Shown piece by piece: positions 53,561-62,717 of a DNA stretch of 64,000 nucleotides. The position numbers and the translations under genes are program-made. The first letter of the stretch is position 1. Each line of letters starts with the position of its first letter. The notes beneath the pieces are model-generated. The model saw only the letters and a list, made by a program, of their open reading frames with translations, was not told the DNA's origin and did not search any database. The DNA is from Ensifer sp. USDA 6670. Its GTDB lineage: Bacteria > Pseudomonadota > Alphaproteobacteria > Rhizobiales > Rhizobiaceae. The stretch covers positions 1 to 64,000 of the forward strand of contig ATWE01000003.1 in the NCBI GenBank assembly GCA_000421085.1, given 5' to 3'.

Positions 53561-55864
53561 ATGCAGAAACGGATTTCCTGCTTCGTGATGAGCGGCGGCG
53601 TCGGCTCGCGGCTATGGCCACTCTCACGCGAGGACAATCCGAAGCAATTCCATGACCTTGCCGGCCACGGCTCAATGCTGGTCAACACCGTGCGGCGGCT
53701 GAAGGCCCGACCGGCTGGGGACACGCCAATCTACGTGATCGCGTCGGAGCGCCATTCTGAGCGGGTGCGTGACGACATGGCCGGCCTCGATTTGGCGGGT
53801 GGCCACGCGATCTTCGAACCGGTTGGCCGAAATACGGCTGCCGCGGTCGCGGTGGCTGCACTCGCGACGATTGCCGCCCACGGCGACGGACTGGTCCTGG
53901 TTGTGCCCTCCGACCACGAGATTTCGACCGAGGAGCAGTTCTGGAATACAGTGGAAAAGGGCGTGCCGGCGGCAGAAGCCGGCAGACTCGTTGTCTTCGG
54001 CATCCCGCCGGACCGTCCGGAAACTGGGTACGGCTACATAGAGTCGGTTGGGAAGGGCAATGTTCGTGATGTCGCCCGCTTTGTTGAGAAGCCTGGACTG
54101 GAGATGGCGAAGGCCTATGTCGCGTCCGGAACCTTTTTCTGGAACGCCGGCATTTTTCTGTTCCGCGCCGGCGCTATGCGCGCGGCTTTCCGCAAGCATC
54201 AGGCCGCGATCTGGCAAAAGACAGAGTGCGCCTTCGCGGCGGCGGCGACCGAGGTGTCGGGCACCTACCTTCCACTTGAGCAATATTCGACAATCCCCTC
54301 TGCCTCGATCGACTATGCAATCCTGGAGCATGCGAGCGGCATCGCGATGGTGCCGGCGAGCTTCTGTTGGAGCGACCTCGGCTCCTGGCAGTCGCTGCTC
54401 GAGATCAGCCCTACCGACGGGAACGGCAATGTGGTGATCGGCGACGTCGTCGCAATCGATTGCGAGCGCTCCTACCTGCGCAGCCAGGGTCGGCTGCTCT
54501 CGGTCATCGGTCTGCGAGACGTCGCGATCGTATCCACGGCTGACGCCACCTTCGTGGCACCGGTTGCCAAGAGCCAGGAGGTCAAGCGCATCGTCGAACA
54601 ACTAGAGAAGAGCGGGCGTTTGGAGACGAAGTTCACCCCGGCTCACGGTCGCGTGCTGGAGCCCGGTGCCTGGCGTGAGCGGGTCGCTCACTGGCTGTTC
54701 GAGGAAACGCTGCCGCTGTGGTCAACGGCGGGTGTCGACGAGCGCCATGGCGGCTTCCACGAAGCCCTGAGCTTTGAGGCTGCGCCGCTAATGAAGCCCA
54801 AGCGCATGCGCACTATGGCCCGTCAGGTTTACGCCTTTTCCGTGGCAAAGCTACGCGGGTGGGACGGCGATGCCGACCGGCTGATTGCTCATGGTATTGC
54901 ATTCATGGAGAAAGGCCGAACTCAACGCGGCGGTTGGGCGCGGGTACTTCAGGAAGACGGCACGATCGCCGATGCGTGTGAGGATGCCTACGATCATGCC
55001 TGTGTCCTGTTGATGCTCGCTCACGCACATCAAGCAGGCAATCCAGACGCTCTGCGGCTCGGTCAGGAGACCTTCGCGTTCCTCGACGAGCATCTGGAGG
55101 ATGACAGACTAACCGGTTTCCTGGAGACATCAGACGGTACCGAGCTGCGCCGGAGCAACCCGCATATGCATCTTCTCGAGGCCTTCCTCGCGTGGTACGC
55201 AGCAACGGGCGAGCGCGGTCATCTGCGCCGGGCTGCCCGCATCATCGATCTGTTCCGCAGCCATTTCTTCGATACCGAAAGCTGGACGCTCGGCGAATAT
55301 TTCGACGAGGCCTGGAAGCCGGCCGTCGGTGAAAAGGGCCAGTGGACCGAGCCTGGCCACCATTTCGAATGGGCCTCGCTTCTCGTCGAGTTTGCCGCAA
55401 AAAGTAGGCAGACGGATCTGATCGCTTTTGCCCGCAAGCTCTACGCTTCCGCGATAGCAACTGGGCTAAATCGGTCCACAGGGCTGGCTTACGGCGCGGT
55501 GTCGCGGGCCGCCCTCCCGCTTGACCTCATCTCGCGCAGTTGGCCGCAGGCCGAGGCGATCAAAGCCGCGCTCGCGCTTGAAGGTACGGGTGGACCGGAT
55601 CTCAAGCCGGAGATCGAGGCGCGTGTCGGCCGCCTCTTCCGGTGGCACATCGACCCGGCGCCTCTCGGCATGTGGATCGACCGCGTCGACGAGAAGGGTA
55701 GGGCCGTTGCGACTGAAGTGCCAGCTTCCATATTCTATCACCTCGTCACCGCCCTCATGCAGTATCTCGATAAGACGGAAGAAGCTGTCGATCGAAGGCC
55801 TTCATTTCCTCAAAGCATTAGTGCCGCAGAGCCTTTCGCCGCGTTCAATAAGGAACCTGTGTGA
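53561..55864 (+). CDS. manC: mannose-1-phosphate guanylyltransferase fused to an AGE-family isomerase domain
   Basis: The 767-residue protein has two parts. Residues about 1-345 form a GDP-mannose pyrophosphorylase with FVMSGGVGSRLWPLSREDNP, PVGRNTAAAVAVAALA, VPSDHEI and ARFVEKPG. In common ManC/AlgA enzymes a cupin phosphomannose isomerase follows; here residues about 365-745 instead form an AGE-type (alpha/alpha)6 barrel with LPLWSTAGVDERHGGFHEAL, NPHMHLLEAFLAWYAATGER and TEPGHHFEWASLLVEFAA. Known AGE members isomerise or epimerise mannose derivatives, so this domain could supply mannose (6-phosphate) from the fructose form. GGGGAGAGGGG precedes the ATG. The AGE domain is a paralogue of the protein at 27012-28214. 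Confidence 0.9.
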   Translation: MQKRISCFVMSGGVGSRLWPLSREDNPKQFHDLAGHGSMLVNTVRRLKARPAGDTPIYVIASERHSERVRDDMAGLDLAGGHAIFEPVGRNTAAAVAVAALATIAAHGDGLVLVVPSDHEISTEEQFWNTVEKGVPAAEAGRLVVFGIPPDRPETGYGYIESVGKGNVRDVARFVEKPGLEMAKAYVASGTFFWNAGIFLFRAGAMRAAFRKHQAAIWQKTECAFAAAATEVSGTYLPLEQYSTIPSASIDYAILEHASGIAMVPASFCWSDLGSWQSLLEISPTDGNGNVVIGDVVAIDCERSYLRSQGRLLSVIGLRDVAIVSTADATFVAPVAKSQEVKRIVEQLEKSGRLETKFTPAHGRVLEPGAWRERVAHWLFEETLPLWSTAGVDERHGGFHEALSFEAAPLMKPKRMRTMARQVYAFSVAKLRGWDGDADRLIAHGIAFMEKGRTQRGGWARVLQEDGTIADACEDAYDHACVLLMLAHAHQAGNPDALRLGQETFAFLDEHLEDDRLTGFLETSDGTELRRSNPHMHLLEAFLAWYAATGERGHLRRAARIIDLFRSHFFDTESWTLGEYFDEAWKPAVGEKGQWTEPGHHFEWASLLVEFAAKSRQTDLIAFARKLYASAIATGLNRSTGLAYGAVSRAALPLDLISRSWPQAEAIKAALALEGTGGPDLKPEIEARVGRLFRWHIDPAPLGMWIDRVDEKGRAVATEVPASIFYHLVTALMQYLDKTEEAVDRRPSFPQSISAAEPFAAFNKEPV

Positions 55865-56088
55865 TGAAACCCCGAAGCGGTACCGACTAGGTACTCTGAC
55901 GCGTTCAACGAGCGGGTGCTCTGTTGAGCTCTTGCCAACGAGCGACAAGGCTTGTCGGCTCCCCGCGAAGATGGTCTCCACATCAAAAGGGCACCACGGC
56001 AGAAGTAGGTGAAGTGTGAGTCCTCCGAAGTGATCTCAAGGAACAACTAATATCCAAGAGCGTTGGGCCACCACAAGGAGGAACCACG
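55865..56088. other. intergenic stretch, no gene seen
   Basis: No gene is evident. The ribosome binding site AAGGAGGAACC of the PRC-barrel gene is at the right edge. Confidence 0.4.
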
Positions 56089-56457
56089 ATGGCCAACCCA
56101 AATCTGCATCAATCGCATGACCTCATTGCCAGCGACATGGTGGTGGGAACCACTGTTTATGACATGAACGGCAATCAGATAGGGTCAATAGAGAGGATCA
56201 TCCTGGAAAAGCGTGGCGGCCGCGTCGGCTATGCGGTAATGAGCTTCGGCGGCTTTCTGGGAGTCGGGCATGAACACTATCCGCTTCCATGGGAAATGCT
56301 CGACTACAATACGAATCTTGGCGGCTTCCAAGTGAACATCACGAAAGAGCAGGTTGAAGGAGCTCCACGATATCCCGCAGATCGGGAGTTCGACTGGGGC
56401 CCTGAAAGCGGTCGTCAAGTCTACGACTACTATGGAATTCCGCCCTACTGGGTGTGA
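56089..56457 (+). CDS. PRC-barrel domain protein
   Basis: The 122-residue protein contains one PRC-barrel: SDMVVGTTVYDMNGNQIGSI is the first strand block and VGYAVMSFGGFLGVGHEHYP with LPWEML the second, followed by an aromatic, polar tail ending YYGIPPYWV. Such proteins are common in rhizobia, often stress-induced, and of unknown biochemical role. Ribosome binding site and length are typical. Confidence 0.88.
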   Translation: MANPNLHQSHDLIASDMVVGTTVYDMNGNQIGSIERIILEKRGGRVGYAVMSFGGFLGVGHEHYPLPWEMLDYNTNLGGFQVNITKEQVEGAPRYPADREFDWGPESGRQVYDYYGIPPYWV

Positions 56458-57087
56458 ATTCGCCAAGCCTCCCGGGCCGAGGCCTCCGGGCGTGTTGAGG
56501 CCAATGCCGCTTCGCTGCCGTCGTCGAGCAGGAAAGAGTGGATCGTGAGCATTCGCAATCCACTGATATATCTTGTTGATATCCGATTACGTGGGGGCGG
56601 TGTTGCAAGAAAGGCGCTCGTTGTTTGGGCTTTTCTTGCAATTTGGTTTTTTCGGTTTGCTCCCTCGGCGCGGCGTGATTCACGCGGTTAGCGGCGGTGA
56701 ATCGAGGAGCGGCGATGTCGAGGCCACGCGAGCGGCGCGAGACGGGGGAGCAGGATAGGTTCCGCTCCCGGCTGGATGATCATTAAGTTGAAGCAGGTGG
56801 CGCCAGCCGAAGAGGCCGTACGGGCCCCAAGCGCCCAGGCGCGCCATTGCGGTGCTGTGGACGAAGACCCTGCGGCTCGTCAAGCTGCCTTCTGGTCTTT
56901 GTTTGTTGATGTCTATTTCGTGACAGTCAAATCCTGCGTGCGCTAGTCGTAAGGCCATAAGTCGGCGTACGCCCGGCAAATCAGGACGAAGAGCTCAGCC
57001 TATCGACACGGCAGTCCCACTTCGCTCGGCTGTTCTCCCCATCTGACAGGCTCACTATATATGAATGTTAGTGGCAGATAACAGCCA
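56458..57087. other. non-coding stretch left of the conjugation genes
   Basis: About 630 bp with no supportable gene; frames on both strands are low-quality and lack start signals. It separates the polysaccharide/PRC-barrel region from the type IV secretion operon and may mark a junction between replicon modules. Confidence 0.45.
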
Positions 57088-57456
57088 TTACGCCTGCGGC
57101 TTTCTCTGATGGATGCCCAGCTTCAGTCTCTCAAATACCTCGGGACAGAATTCGAACTGCCTCGCAGTTCCGCGCCCCATCGAGTTCTTCACACGTGTCT
57201 CTCTCAGTATGCCCCGCGCGATGAGCGGCTCGACTGATTCCTTCACGCCGTTGCGCGTTAGTCCGGTGATTTCGATAATATTAGAAAGAGTTAGCTTCTC
57301 GTGGCTTTGGTGCATCATATAGAGCACCGTCATCATTCCGATCTGCTTCAGTCGGGATTGCGGGGTTTCACCTTCCACAGGATTGTCGAGGACTTCCTGC
57401 AGGGCGAAAGCCGAAAACAGCTGGTTTCGCCACTGGGCGTTTAGTGTACTTGTCAT
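57088..57456 (-). CDS. winged-helix (MarR/RctA-like) regulator next to the virB operon
   Basis: ATG 57456 was chosen; a GTG at 57510 would overlap the dyad in the promoter. The 122-residue protein has a winged-helix core (KQIGMMTVLYMMHQSHEKLT, NIIEITGLTRNGVKESVEPL, ARGILRETRVKNSMGRGTAR). RctA proteins of rhizobial symbiotic plasmids have this size and lie divergent to the virB cluster, which they repress. The resemblance and the location support an RctA-like role, though I cannot confirm orthology. Its likely target is the dyad at 57464-57483. Confidence 0.78.
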   Translation of the reverse strand: MTSTLNAQWRNQLFSAFALQEVLDNPVEGETPQSRLKQIGMMTVLYMMHQSHEKLTLSNIIEITGLTRNGVKESVEPLIARGILRETRVKNSMGRGTARQFEFCPEVFERLKLGIHQRKPQA

Positions 57457-57463
57457 CGTTTTA

Positions 57464-57483
57464 ACTATCGTATATAGGCTAGT
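57464..57483. promoter_or_regulatory. 20-bp dyad in the divergent rctA-like/virB promoter
   Basis: The sequence ACTA-TCG-TATATA-GGC-TAGT is symmetrical: outer ACTA/TAGT arms and a TATATA centre, with equal three-base spacers. It lies directly upstream of the regulator start and about 70-90 bp before the first virB-operon gene. It is a good operator candidate for the divergent winged-helix regulator. Confidence 0.5.
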
Positions 57484-57551
57484 ATAAAGATTGGTGATCC
57501 CGCGGATCACTTTGGCGCCGCGCGGAACCTTGCGTGTGAAGGGTAGTGACC

Positions 57552-58091
57552 ATGAAAAACTCTCTCCTACGGGGATTCGTCGCTGCGATCAGCTTAGCGT
57601 CCTTCTATCTTGTTTTCGACGTTAAAGCGCGTGCGGATGAGTGGGGATGTCAGGTTATTCTATGCCTTTCCAACCCCGGCGGCGCCACGCACTACCCTGA
57701 ATGCCAGCCGCCGATCCACAGGCTGTGGGACTGGCTTGCCAAGGGTGGGTCGTTTCCGACCTGCAGCGGCGTCGGCTTCCATAGTTCGCGCCCTGGCTAC
57801 CAACCATATTACTGCAGCAACGGCTATCGGCTGGCTAGCTCGTTCGGCCCACGCGGCCGCGATGCCATTTGCATTTCAACAAGACTACAGCCGGTTAGCA
57901 GGCGCTTCTGCTCTTTCGGGCGTGATGACCAGGGAGGTAACCGTGGTTCCGTCTCTTCGCCACGATGGCAACGGGAGGGCGGGCGATCTAAGTGCATAGC
58001 GCAGGTCATCACCCGGCCAAATAAACGCCAGCAGCCGCACTACATCGACGTAACCATCGACGGCGTCGGAAAGGAAAGGTTCTGGTACTAA
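57552..58091 (+). CDS. secreted accessory protein of the virB operon
   Basis: The 179-residue protein has a signal peptide (LLRGFVAAISLASFYLVFD) and begins its mature part with DEWGCQVILCLSNPGGATHY and ECQPPIHRLWDWLAKGGSFP, a pattern of paired cysteines and tryptophans seen in hypothetical proteins encoded with rhizobial VirB-type systems. The remaining residues include several more cysteines (YYCSNGYR, DAICIST, RRFCSFGR), so disulfides are likely in the periplasm. ATG 57552 follows GAAGGG. It is three bases upstream of virB1. Role unknown. Confidence 0.72.
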   Translation: MKNSLLRGFVAAISLASFYLVFDVKARADEWGCQVILCLSNPGGATHYPECQPPIHRLWDWLAKGGSFPTCSGVGFHSSRPGYQPYYCSNGYRLASSFGPRGRDAICISTRLQPVSRRFCSFGRDDQGGNRGSVSSPRWQREGGRSKCIAQVITRPNKRQQPHYIDVTIDGVGKERFWY

Positions 58092-58094
58092 TCC

Positions 58095-58766
58095 ATGCCC
58101 ATTGCTTTCGTTGATCTCGCGCAGACATGCGCACCCACAGTCGCAACCGAAACGCTTGCCGGTGTCGTCAGCCTGGAAAGCCGGTTCGAACCCTTCGCCG
58201 TCCGGATCAACAGCGGTCCGTCGCCATCGAGGCAACCGTCGACCAAGGCGGAAGCGATCGAGATCGCCACGTCACTGGTGGCCGAGCGCGAAGACATCCA
58301 ACTCGGCCTTGGTGGACTCGGCTTGCCGGAGATCCAGAAACTAAAGCTTTCGATCTCCGACGCCTTTGATCCCTGCGTCAACCTTCACGCCACGGCGACG
58401 CTGCTCAACGGATACTACCGGCTTGCAGTGAAGGCCGGGGCCGATCCGAAGCGGGCCGAGCAGGTGATGCTGCAGTCCTGGTACGGGCGCGACGATCCCT
58501 CCCTCGGCGCAATGGTCAACTATGACGAGCAGGTCCGCCAGGAGATGAAGCGCCTCGGTAGGACCCTCGCGACACTGACGATTGGAAATGGTGGGCAGGG
58601 GACGGGGCCGCATGAGGAAACGACCCTCGCTGTCCCGATCGAAGGCGCGGCGCACGATCCGCCTGCCGGCGAAGCAGTATCTGCGCCATCCTGGGACGTC
58701 TTCAATTCGCGCCGGCGATCCTCGGTCCTAGTATTTCAGAACAGTCAAATGGAGCAAAGTGAATGA
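58095..58766 (+). CDS. virB1: VirB1-like lytic transglycosylase
   Basis: The 223-residue protein has the lytic transglycosylase start LAGVVSLESRFEPFAV with the catalytic Glu28, then LGLGGLGLPEIQKLKLSISD-type substrate-groove sequence, and HATATLLNGYYRLAVKAGAD with a tail helix. It opens the peptidoglycan for assembly of the secretion channel. No signal peptide is visible, so export may depend on the channel or the start may be imperfect. The stop overlaps the virB2 ATG by four bases. Confidence 0.86.
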   Translation: MPIAFVDLAQTCAPTVATETLAGVVSLESRFEPFAVRINSGPSPSRQPSTKAEAIEIATSLVAEREDIQLGLGGLGLPEIQKLKLSISDAFDPCVNLHATATLLNGYYRLAVKAGADPKRAEQVMLQSWYGRDDPSLGAMVNYDEQVRQEMKRLGRTLATLTIGNGGQGTGPHEETTLAVPIEGAAHDPPAGEAVSAPSWDVFNSRRRSSVLVFQNSQMEQSE

Positions 58767-59062
58767 TTTTAGGTTCCCTTATCCGTCCCATTGCCGCTTC
58801 CGGACTAATGGCCGTCGCCATCGTGGTCATCCTGGTTGAACCGGCATTCGCACAGGCCGCAGGCATTGAAACCGTACTGCAGAACATCGTCGATATGCTG
58901 ACCGGCAACATTGCCAAGTTGTTGGCCGTCATCGCCGTGATCGTGATCTGCATCGCGTGGATGTTCGGGTACATGGACCTTCGCCGAGCAGGGTTCTGGA
59001 TCATCGGCATCGGCGGCATCTTCGGCGCCACCGAACTCGTGAACACCATAGTCGGGGGCTGA
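58763..59062 (+). CDS. virB2: VirB2-like pilin
   Basis: The 99-residue protein has a long signal sequence ending near AFAQAAG and two hydrophobic helices (LAVIAVIVICIAWMFGYMDL and AGFWIIGIGGIFGATELVNT), the standard pilin layout. The mature subunit would form the conjugative pilus. It starts inside the end of virB1 and ends four bases before virB3. Confidence 0.9.
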   Translation: MILGSLIRPIAASGLMAVAIVVILVEPAFAQAAGIETVLQNIVDMLTGNIAKLLAVIAVIVICIAWMFGYMDLRRAGFWIIGIGGIFGATELVNTIVGG

Positions 59063-59065
59063 CCC

Positions 59066-59407
59066 ATGGCGAACGTCCGGCCGACGCTCGAGGAGGACAT
59101 GCTGTTCGTCGCCTGCACCCGGCCGGCGATGATCGCCGGCGTGACCATGGAAGCCATGGGGCTAAACATCATGCTAACGACGATCCTCTACATCGTCGCC
59201 GGCTCGATCGCCTATGCGCTCATCGGCGTTGCGTTCCATCTCGTCTTTCGCGCACTAGTCAAGCAAGACCACAACATGTTTCGGATCCTGCTGGCTTGGA
59301 CGGAGACGCGCGGCCGATCCCGCAACAGCGTCAATTGGGGTGGGGCGACGCTTTCGCCGCTGAGACTGACCCGGCGCTTTGACGAAAGGGATCTTGGCCT
59401 TGCCTAG
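59066..59407 (+). CDS. virB3: VirB3-like membrane protein
   Basis: The 113-residue protein matches VirB3: a short N-terminus with EDMLFVACTRPAMIAGVTME, a hydrophobic stretch (LTTILYIVAGSIAYALIGVA), and a polar C-terminus with RILLAWTETRGRSRN. VirB3 helps assemble the pilus and works with VirB4. It overlaps virB4 by eight bases. Confidence 0.88.
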   Translation: MANVRPTLEEDMLFVACTRPAMIAGVTMEAMGLNIMLTTILYIVAGSIAYALIGVAFHLVFRALVKQDHNMFRILLAWTETRGRSRNSVNWGGATLSPLRLTRRFDERDLGLA

Positions 59408-61784
59408 CCTTGCAACCCTCAGGTCCCGCGAACTCGGTCCGGAGACCTTCATACCCTATGTCCGCCATGTCGACGAATCGACCATCGCGCTGGATTCGCG
59501 GGCGCTTATGGCGATGATCGCGCTCGAGGGTGTCTCGTTCGAGACCGCCGACGTTCTCGACCTGAACGCTCTCCATCGCGACCTCAACACGCTCTACCGG
59601 AACATCGCCGACGAGCGGCTTGCCTTGTGGAGCCATCTCATTCGCCGCCGGGACAACGACTATCCCGAGGGAACCTTCACGACCGCGTTTTCGGCCGCGC
59701 TCAACGACAAGTACCGCGCGCGCATGGTGCGTGAAGAATTGTTCCGCAACAACCTCTATCTGACGATCCTCTGGTCTCCGGCTCGCGATCCCGCTGACAA
59801 GGCAGCGAAGCTCCTGTTGCGGGTGCGCCGGGCGCGCCAAGCAGGTACGGAGCTGGACGATGAGGCCCTCAAGCAGCTTCGGGACAAGGTCGTCGACCTC
59901 ACTGCCGCTTTGAAGCGATTCGAGCCGCGGGTGTTGTCCCTCTACGAGCACGACGGCGTGTTGTTCTCGGAGCCGAGCGAAGTGCTACATCAGCTCGTCG
60001 GCGGGCGGCGAGAGCCGGTTCCGTTGACGGAAGGGCGCATCGCCTCCGCGATCTACTCGGATCGTGTCATCGTCGGCCGCGAGACGGTCGAGATCCGACA
60101 CGAGGCGACCAGCCGCTACGCCGGGATGCTGAGCTTCAAGGAATATCCCGCCCGCACCAAGCCCGGCATGATCGACAGCGTGCTGACCAGTCCTTTCGAA
60201 CTGATCCTGGCGCAATCCTTCTCCTTCGTCTCGAAGGCGAACGCCCGCGTAATCATGGGCCGCAAGCAGAACCAGATGGTCAGCAGCGGCGACAAGGCCG
60301 CCTCGCAAGTCGAGGAGCTCGATGACGCCATGGATGATCTGGAGTCCAACCGGTTCGTACTCGGCGAGCATCATCTCTCGCTTTGCGTATTCGCCTCCTC
60401 CGTCAAGGAACTGACCGACAATCTCGCCAAGGCGCGCGCCAGCCTGACGAGCGGCGGCGCCGTCGTCGCGCGCGAGGACCTTGGTCTCGAGGCCGCCTGG
60501 TGGGCGCAGTTGCCGGGCAACTTCCGCCACCGCGCCCGGTCCGGCGCGATCACGTCACGAAACTTCGCCGCGCTGTCCCCCTTCCACTCCTACCCGATCG
60601 GCCAGAAGGACGGCAATGAATGGGGTGCCGCTGTCGCTCTCCTCACGACGGCGTCCGGCTCGCCCTACTATTTCAATTTTCATTACGGCGATCTCGGCAA
60701 TACCTTCGTCTGCGGGCCGTCCGGCGCCGGCAAGACGGTACTGCTCAACTTCATGCTGTCACAGCTCGAAAAGCATGACCCGCACGTGGTGTTCTTCGAT
60801 AAGGATAGAGGAGCGGATCTTTACGTACGCGCCGCCGGCGGCACTTATCTGCCCCTCAAGAACGGCATCCCGACCGGCTGCGCCCCCTTAAAGGGCCTCG
60901 AACTTTCGCCGCAGAACAAGGTGTTCCTGACACGCTGGGTCGGCAAGCTCGTCGGCTCATCATTTCGGGAACTGACCGTGACCGAACTCCGCGATATCGC
61001 TGACGCCATTGACGGTCTCGTCGATCTTCCGGTCGAGCGGCGGACTATCGGCGCGCTCAGGACTTTCCTCAACAACACCGATCCGGAAGGGATTGCCGCA
61101 AGGCTGCGCCGATGGGAGAGGGGAGGGCCGCTCGGCTGGGTCTTCGACAACGCAAACGAGGACATCGGCTTGGGGGAATTCGGCGTCGGCGGCAAGTTCG
61201 TCGGCTATGACATGACCGACTTCCTCGACAACGAGGAAGTTCGCACGCCCCTCATGACCTACCTCTTTCATCGAGTCGAGCAGTTGATCGACGGCAGGCG
61301 CATCATCATCGTCATCGACGAGTTCTGGAAGGCGCTCCAGGACGAAGGGTTTCGCGATCTCGCGCAGAACAGGCTCAAGACGATCCGCAAGCAGAACGGG
61401 CTCATGCTGTTTGCGACGCAGAGCCCACGCGACGCGATCGTCTCGCCGATCGCCCACACCATCATCGAGCAATGCCCGACACAGATCTTCCTGCCGAACT
61501 CCCGTGGCGACCGCGGTGACTATGTCGACGGCTTCAAGCTTACGGAGCGCGAATACGAGCTGATCGCGCGCGAGCTTTCCGTCGAAAGCCGCCGGTTCGT
61601 CTTGAAGCAGGGCCACAACAGCGTGGTCGCCGAGCTGAACCTCAGCGGTTTCGACGATGAGCTCGCCATCCTCTCCGGCCGGGCTGTCAACGTCGAGCTT
61701 GCCGATGCGATCCGCGCCGAGCTCGGCGATGACGCCAAGGATTGGCTTCCCGTTTTCCAGCAAAGAAGAAGGAGTGCGAGCTGA
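59400..61784 (+). CDS. virB4: VirB4-like conjugation ATPase
   Basis: The 794-residue ATPase has Walker A FVCGPSGAGKTVLLNF and Walker B RIIIVIDEFWKAL, as in the VirB4/TraC family that energises pilus assembly and substrate transport at the inner membrane. A TTG start is likely, because no ATG lies near the start of homology: TTG 59400 is preceded by AAAGGGA at about eight bases, and TTG 59379 or 59394 is an alternative. The TGA overlaps the virB5 ATG by one base. Length and motifs are complete. Confidence 0.93.
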   Translation: MPSLATLRSRELGPETFIPYVRHVDESTIALDSRALMAMIALEGVSFETADVLDLNALHRDLNTLYRNIADERLALWSHLIRRRDNDYPEGTFTTAFSAALNDKYRARMVREELFRNNLYLTILWSPARDPADKAAKLLLRVRRARQAGTELDDEALKQLRDKVVDLTAALKRFEPRVLSLYEHDGVLFSEPSEVLHQLVGGRREPVPLTEGRIASAIYSDRVIVGRETVEIRHEATSRYAGMLSFKEYPARTKPGMIDSVLTSPFELILAQSFSFVSKANARVIMGRKQNQMVSSGDKAASQVEELDDAMDDLESNRFVLGEHHLSLCVFASSVKELTDNLAKARASLTSGGAVVAREDLGLEAAWWAQLPGNFRHRARSGAITSRNFAALSPFHSYPIGQKDGNEWGAAVALLTTASGSPYYFNFHYGDLGNTFVCGPSGAGKTVLLNFMLSQLEKHDPHVVFFDKDRGADLYVRAAGGTYLPLKNGIPTGCAPLKGLELSPQNKVFLTRWVGKLVGSSFRELTVTELRDIADAIDGLVDLPVERRTIGALRTFLNNTDPEGIAARLRRWERGGPLGWVFDNANEDIGLGEFGVGGKFVGYDMTDFLDNEEVRTPLMTYLFHRVEQLIDGRRIIIVIDEFWKALQDEGFRDLAQNRLKTIRKQNGLMLFATQSPRDAIVSPIAHTIIEQCPTQIFLPNSRGDRGDYVDGFKLTEREYELIARELSVESRRFVLKQGHNSVVAELNLSGFDDELAILSGRAVNVELADAIRAELGDDAKDWLPVFQQRRRSAS

Positions 61785-62482
61785 TGGCTTCCTACCGACT
61801 TGAGGGAGCGGCGCTTGCGGCGGCGCTCATGCTCTCCGCCGGCACGGCAGCAGGGCAGGGTATCCCGGTGATCGACCAGACGGCGATAGCCAAGCACATC
61901 GAGAGCATTGCACAGCTCAAATCCCAGCTCGACGCCCTGCATCAGCAGATTGAGCAGGCGCAGCAGCTCTACGGCTCTCTCAACAAGCTGACCGAGATGG
62001 CTGATATCGCAGGCGTCCTGAACGATCCGGCCATCCGCAAGGCATTGCCCGCGGATTTCAACTCCATCGAGGGGCTATTCAAGGGCAATGGCCCCGGCGT
62101 CTTCGGCGTCTCCGCCTCGAAGTTCCTGGAGGGCAATTCGACCTATCGGACCAGTGCCGATGACTTTTACGCCCAGGAGCTATCGCGCATCCAGAACAGG
62201 AACGCCGGGCAGATGAGTCTCGGACAGCAGGTCTACGATGCGGCGACCAAGCGCATCGCTGGCATCGACCAATTGCGCGAAAAGATTTCGACAGCAAGCG
62301 ACGCCAAGGACATCGCCGACCTTCAGGCCAGGCTTCAGGCGGAAACCGCTTTCCTCCAGACCGATGTTCTGCGGATGGAGGGTCTTCGCATGGTGCAGCA
62401 AGCGCAGGCCCAGGTCGATGAGCAGCGCAAGGCCGAGGACTGGCGCCAGCGCATGGACACGATGAAAGCGGCACTGCCATGA
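61784..62482 (+). CDS. virB5: VirB5-like minor pilin
   Basis: The 232-residue protein has a signal peptide (LEGAALAAALMLSAGTAAG) and a helical mature region (ESIAQLKSQLDALHQQIEQA, then QAQAQVDEQRKAEDWRQRMD), as in VirB5 proteins that sit at the pilus tip and contact the recipient. AAGAAGGAG is the ribosome binding site. Its end overlaps the eexN-like gene by four bases. Confidence 0.87.
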   Translation: MASYRLEGAALAAALMLSAGTAAGQGIPVIDQTAIAKHIESIAQLKSQLDALHQQIEQAQQLYGSLNKLTEMADIAGVLNDPAIRKALPADFNSIEGLFKGNGPGVFGVSASKFLEGNSTYRTSADDFYAQELSRIQNRNAGQMSLGQQVYDAATKRIAGIDQLREKISTASDAKDIADLQARLQAETAFLQTDVLRMEGLRMVQQAQAQVDEQRKAEDWRQRMDTMKAALP

Positions 62483-62712
62483 GCCGGTTTTTCCCCTTCC
62501 GTGTGGTCCTTGGATTAGCGATCTGCTCTGAGCAAGGGGGGCAAACCTATACCGTCGATGAGCTGGTCGCCGACGAAGCTCTACTCTCCCGCGTCATGAC
62601 GGAGTGCCGCAACAACCCGGGCGAATTGCGCGAAACGGCAAACTGCAAGAACGCGCAAGGCGCCGACGGGAAGCTCCGGCTCGACCGGATGCGGCAATCG
62701 TTGGGAGGCTGA
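62479..62712 (+). CDS. EexN-like entry-exclusion lipoprotein
   Basis: The 77-residue protein has a signal sequence with a lipobox-like Leu-Ala-Ile-Cys at 14-17 (Ile at -1 is atypical) and the EexN pattern: an acidic stretch (YTVDELVADEALLSRVMTEC) followed by RNNPGEL and an asparagine-cysteine motif (ANCKNAQGADG). EexN proteins between virB5 and virB6 block uptake of the same plasmid. Placement fits exactly. Confidence 0.82.
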   Translation: MSRFFPFRVVLGLAICSEQGGQTYTVDELVADEALLSRVMTECRNNPGELRETANCKNAQGADGKLRLDRMRQSLGG

Positions 62713-62717
62713 TACCC

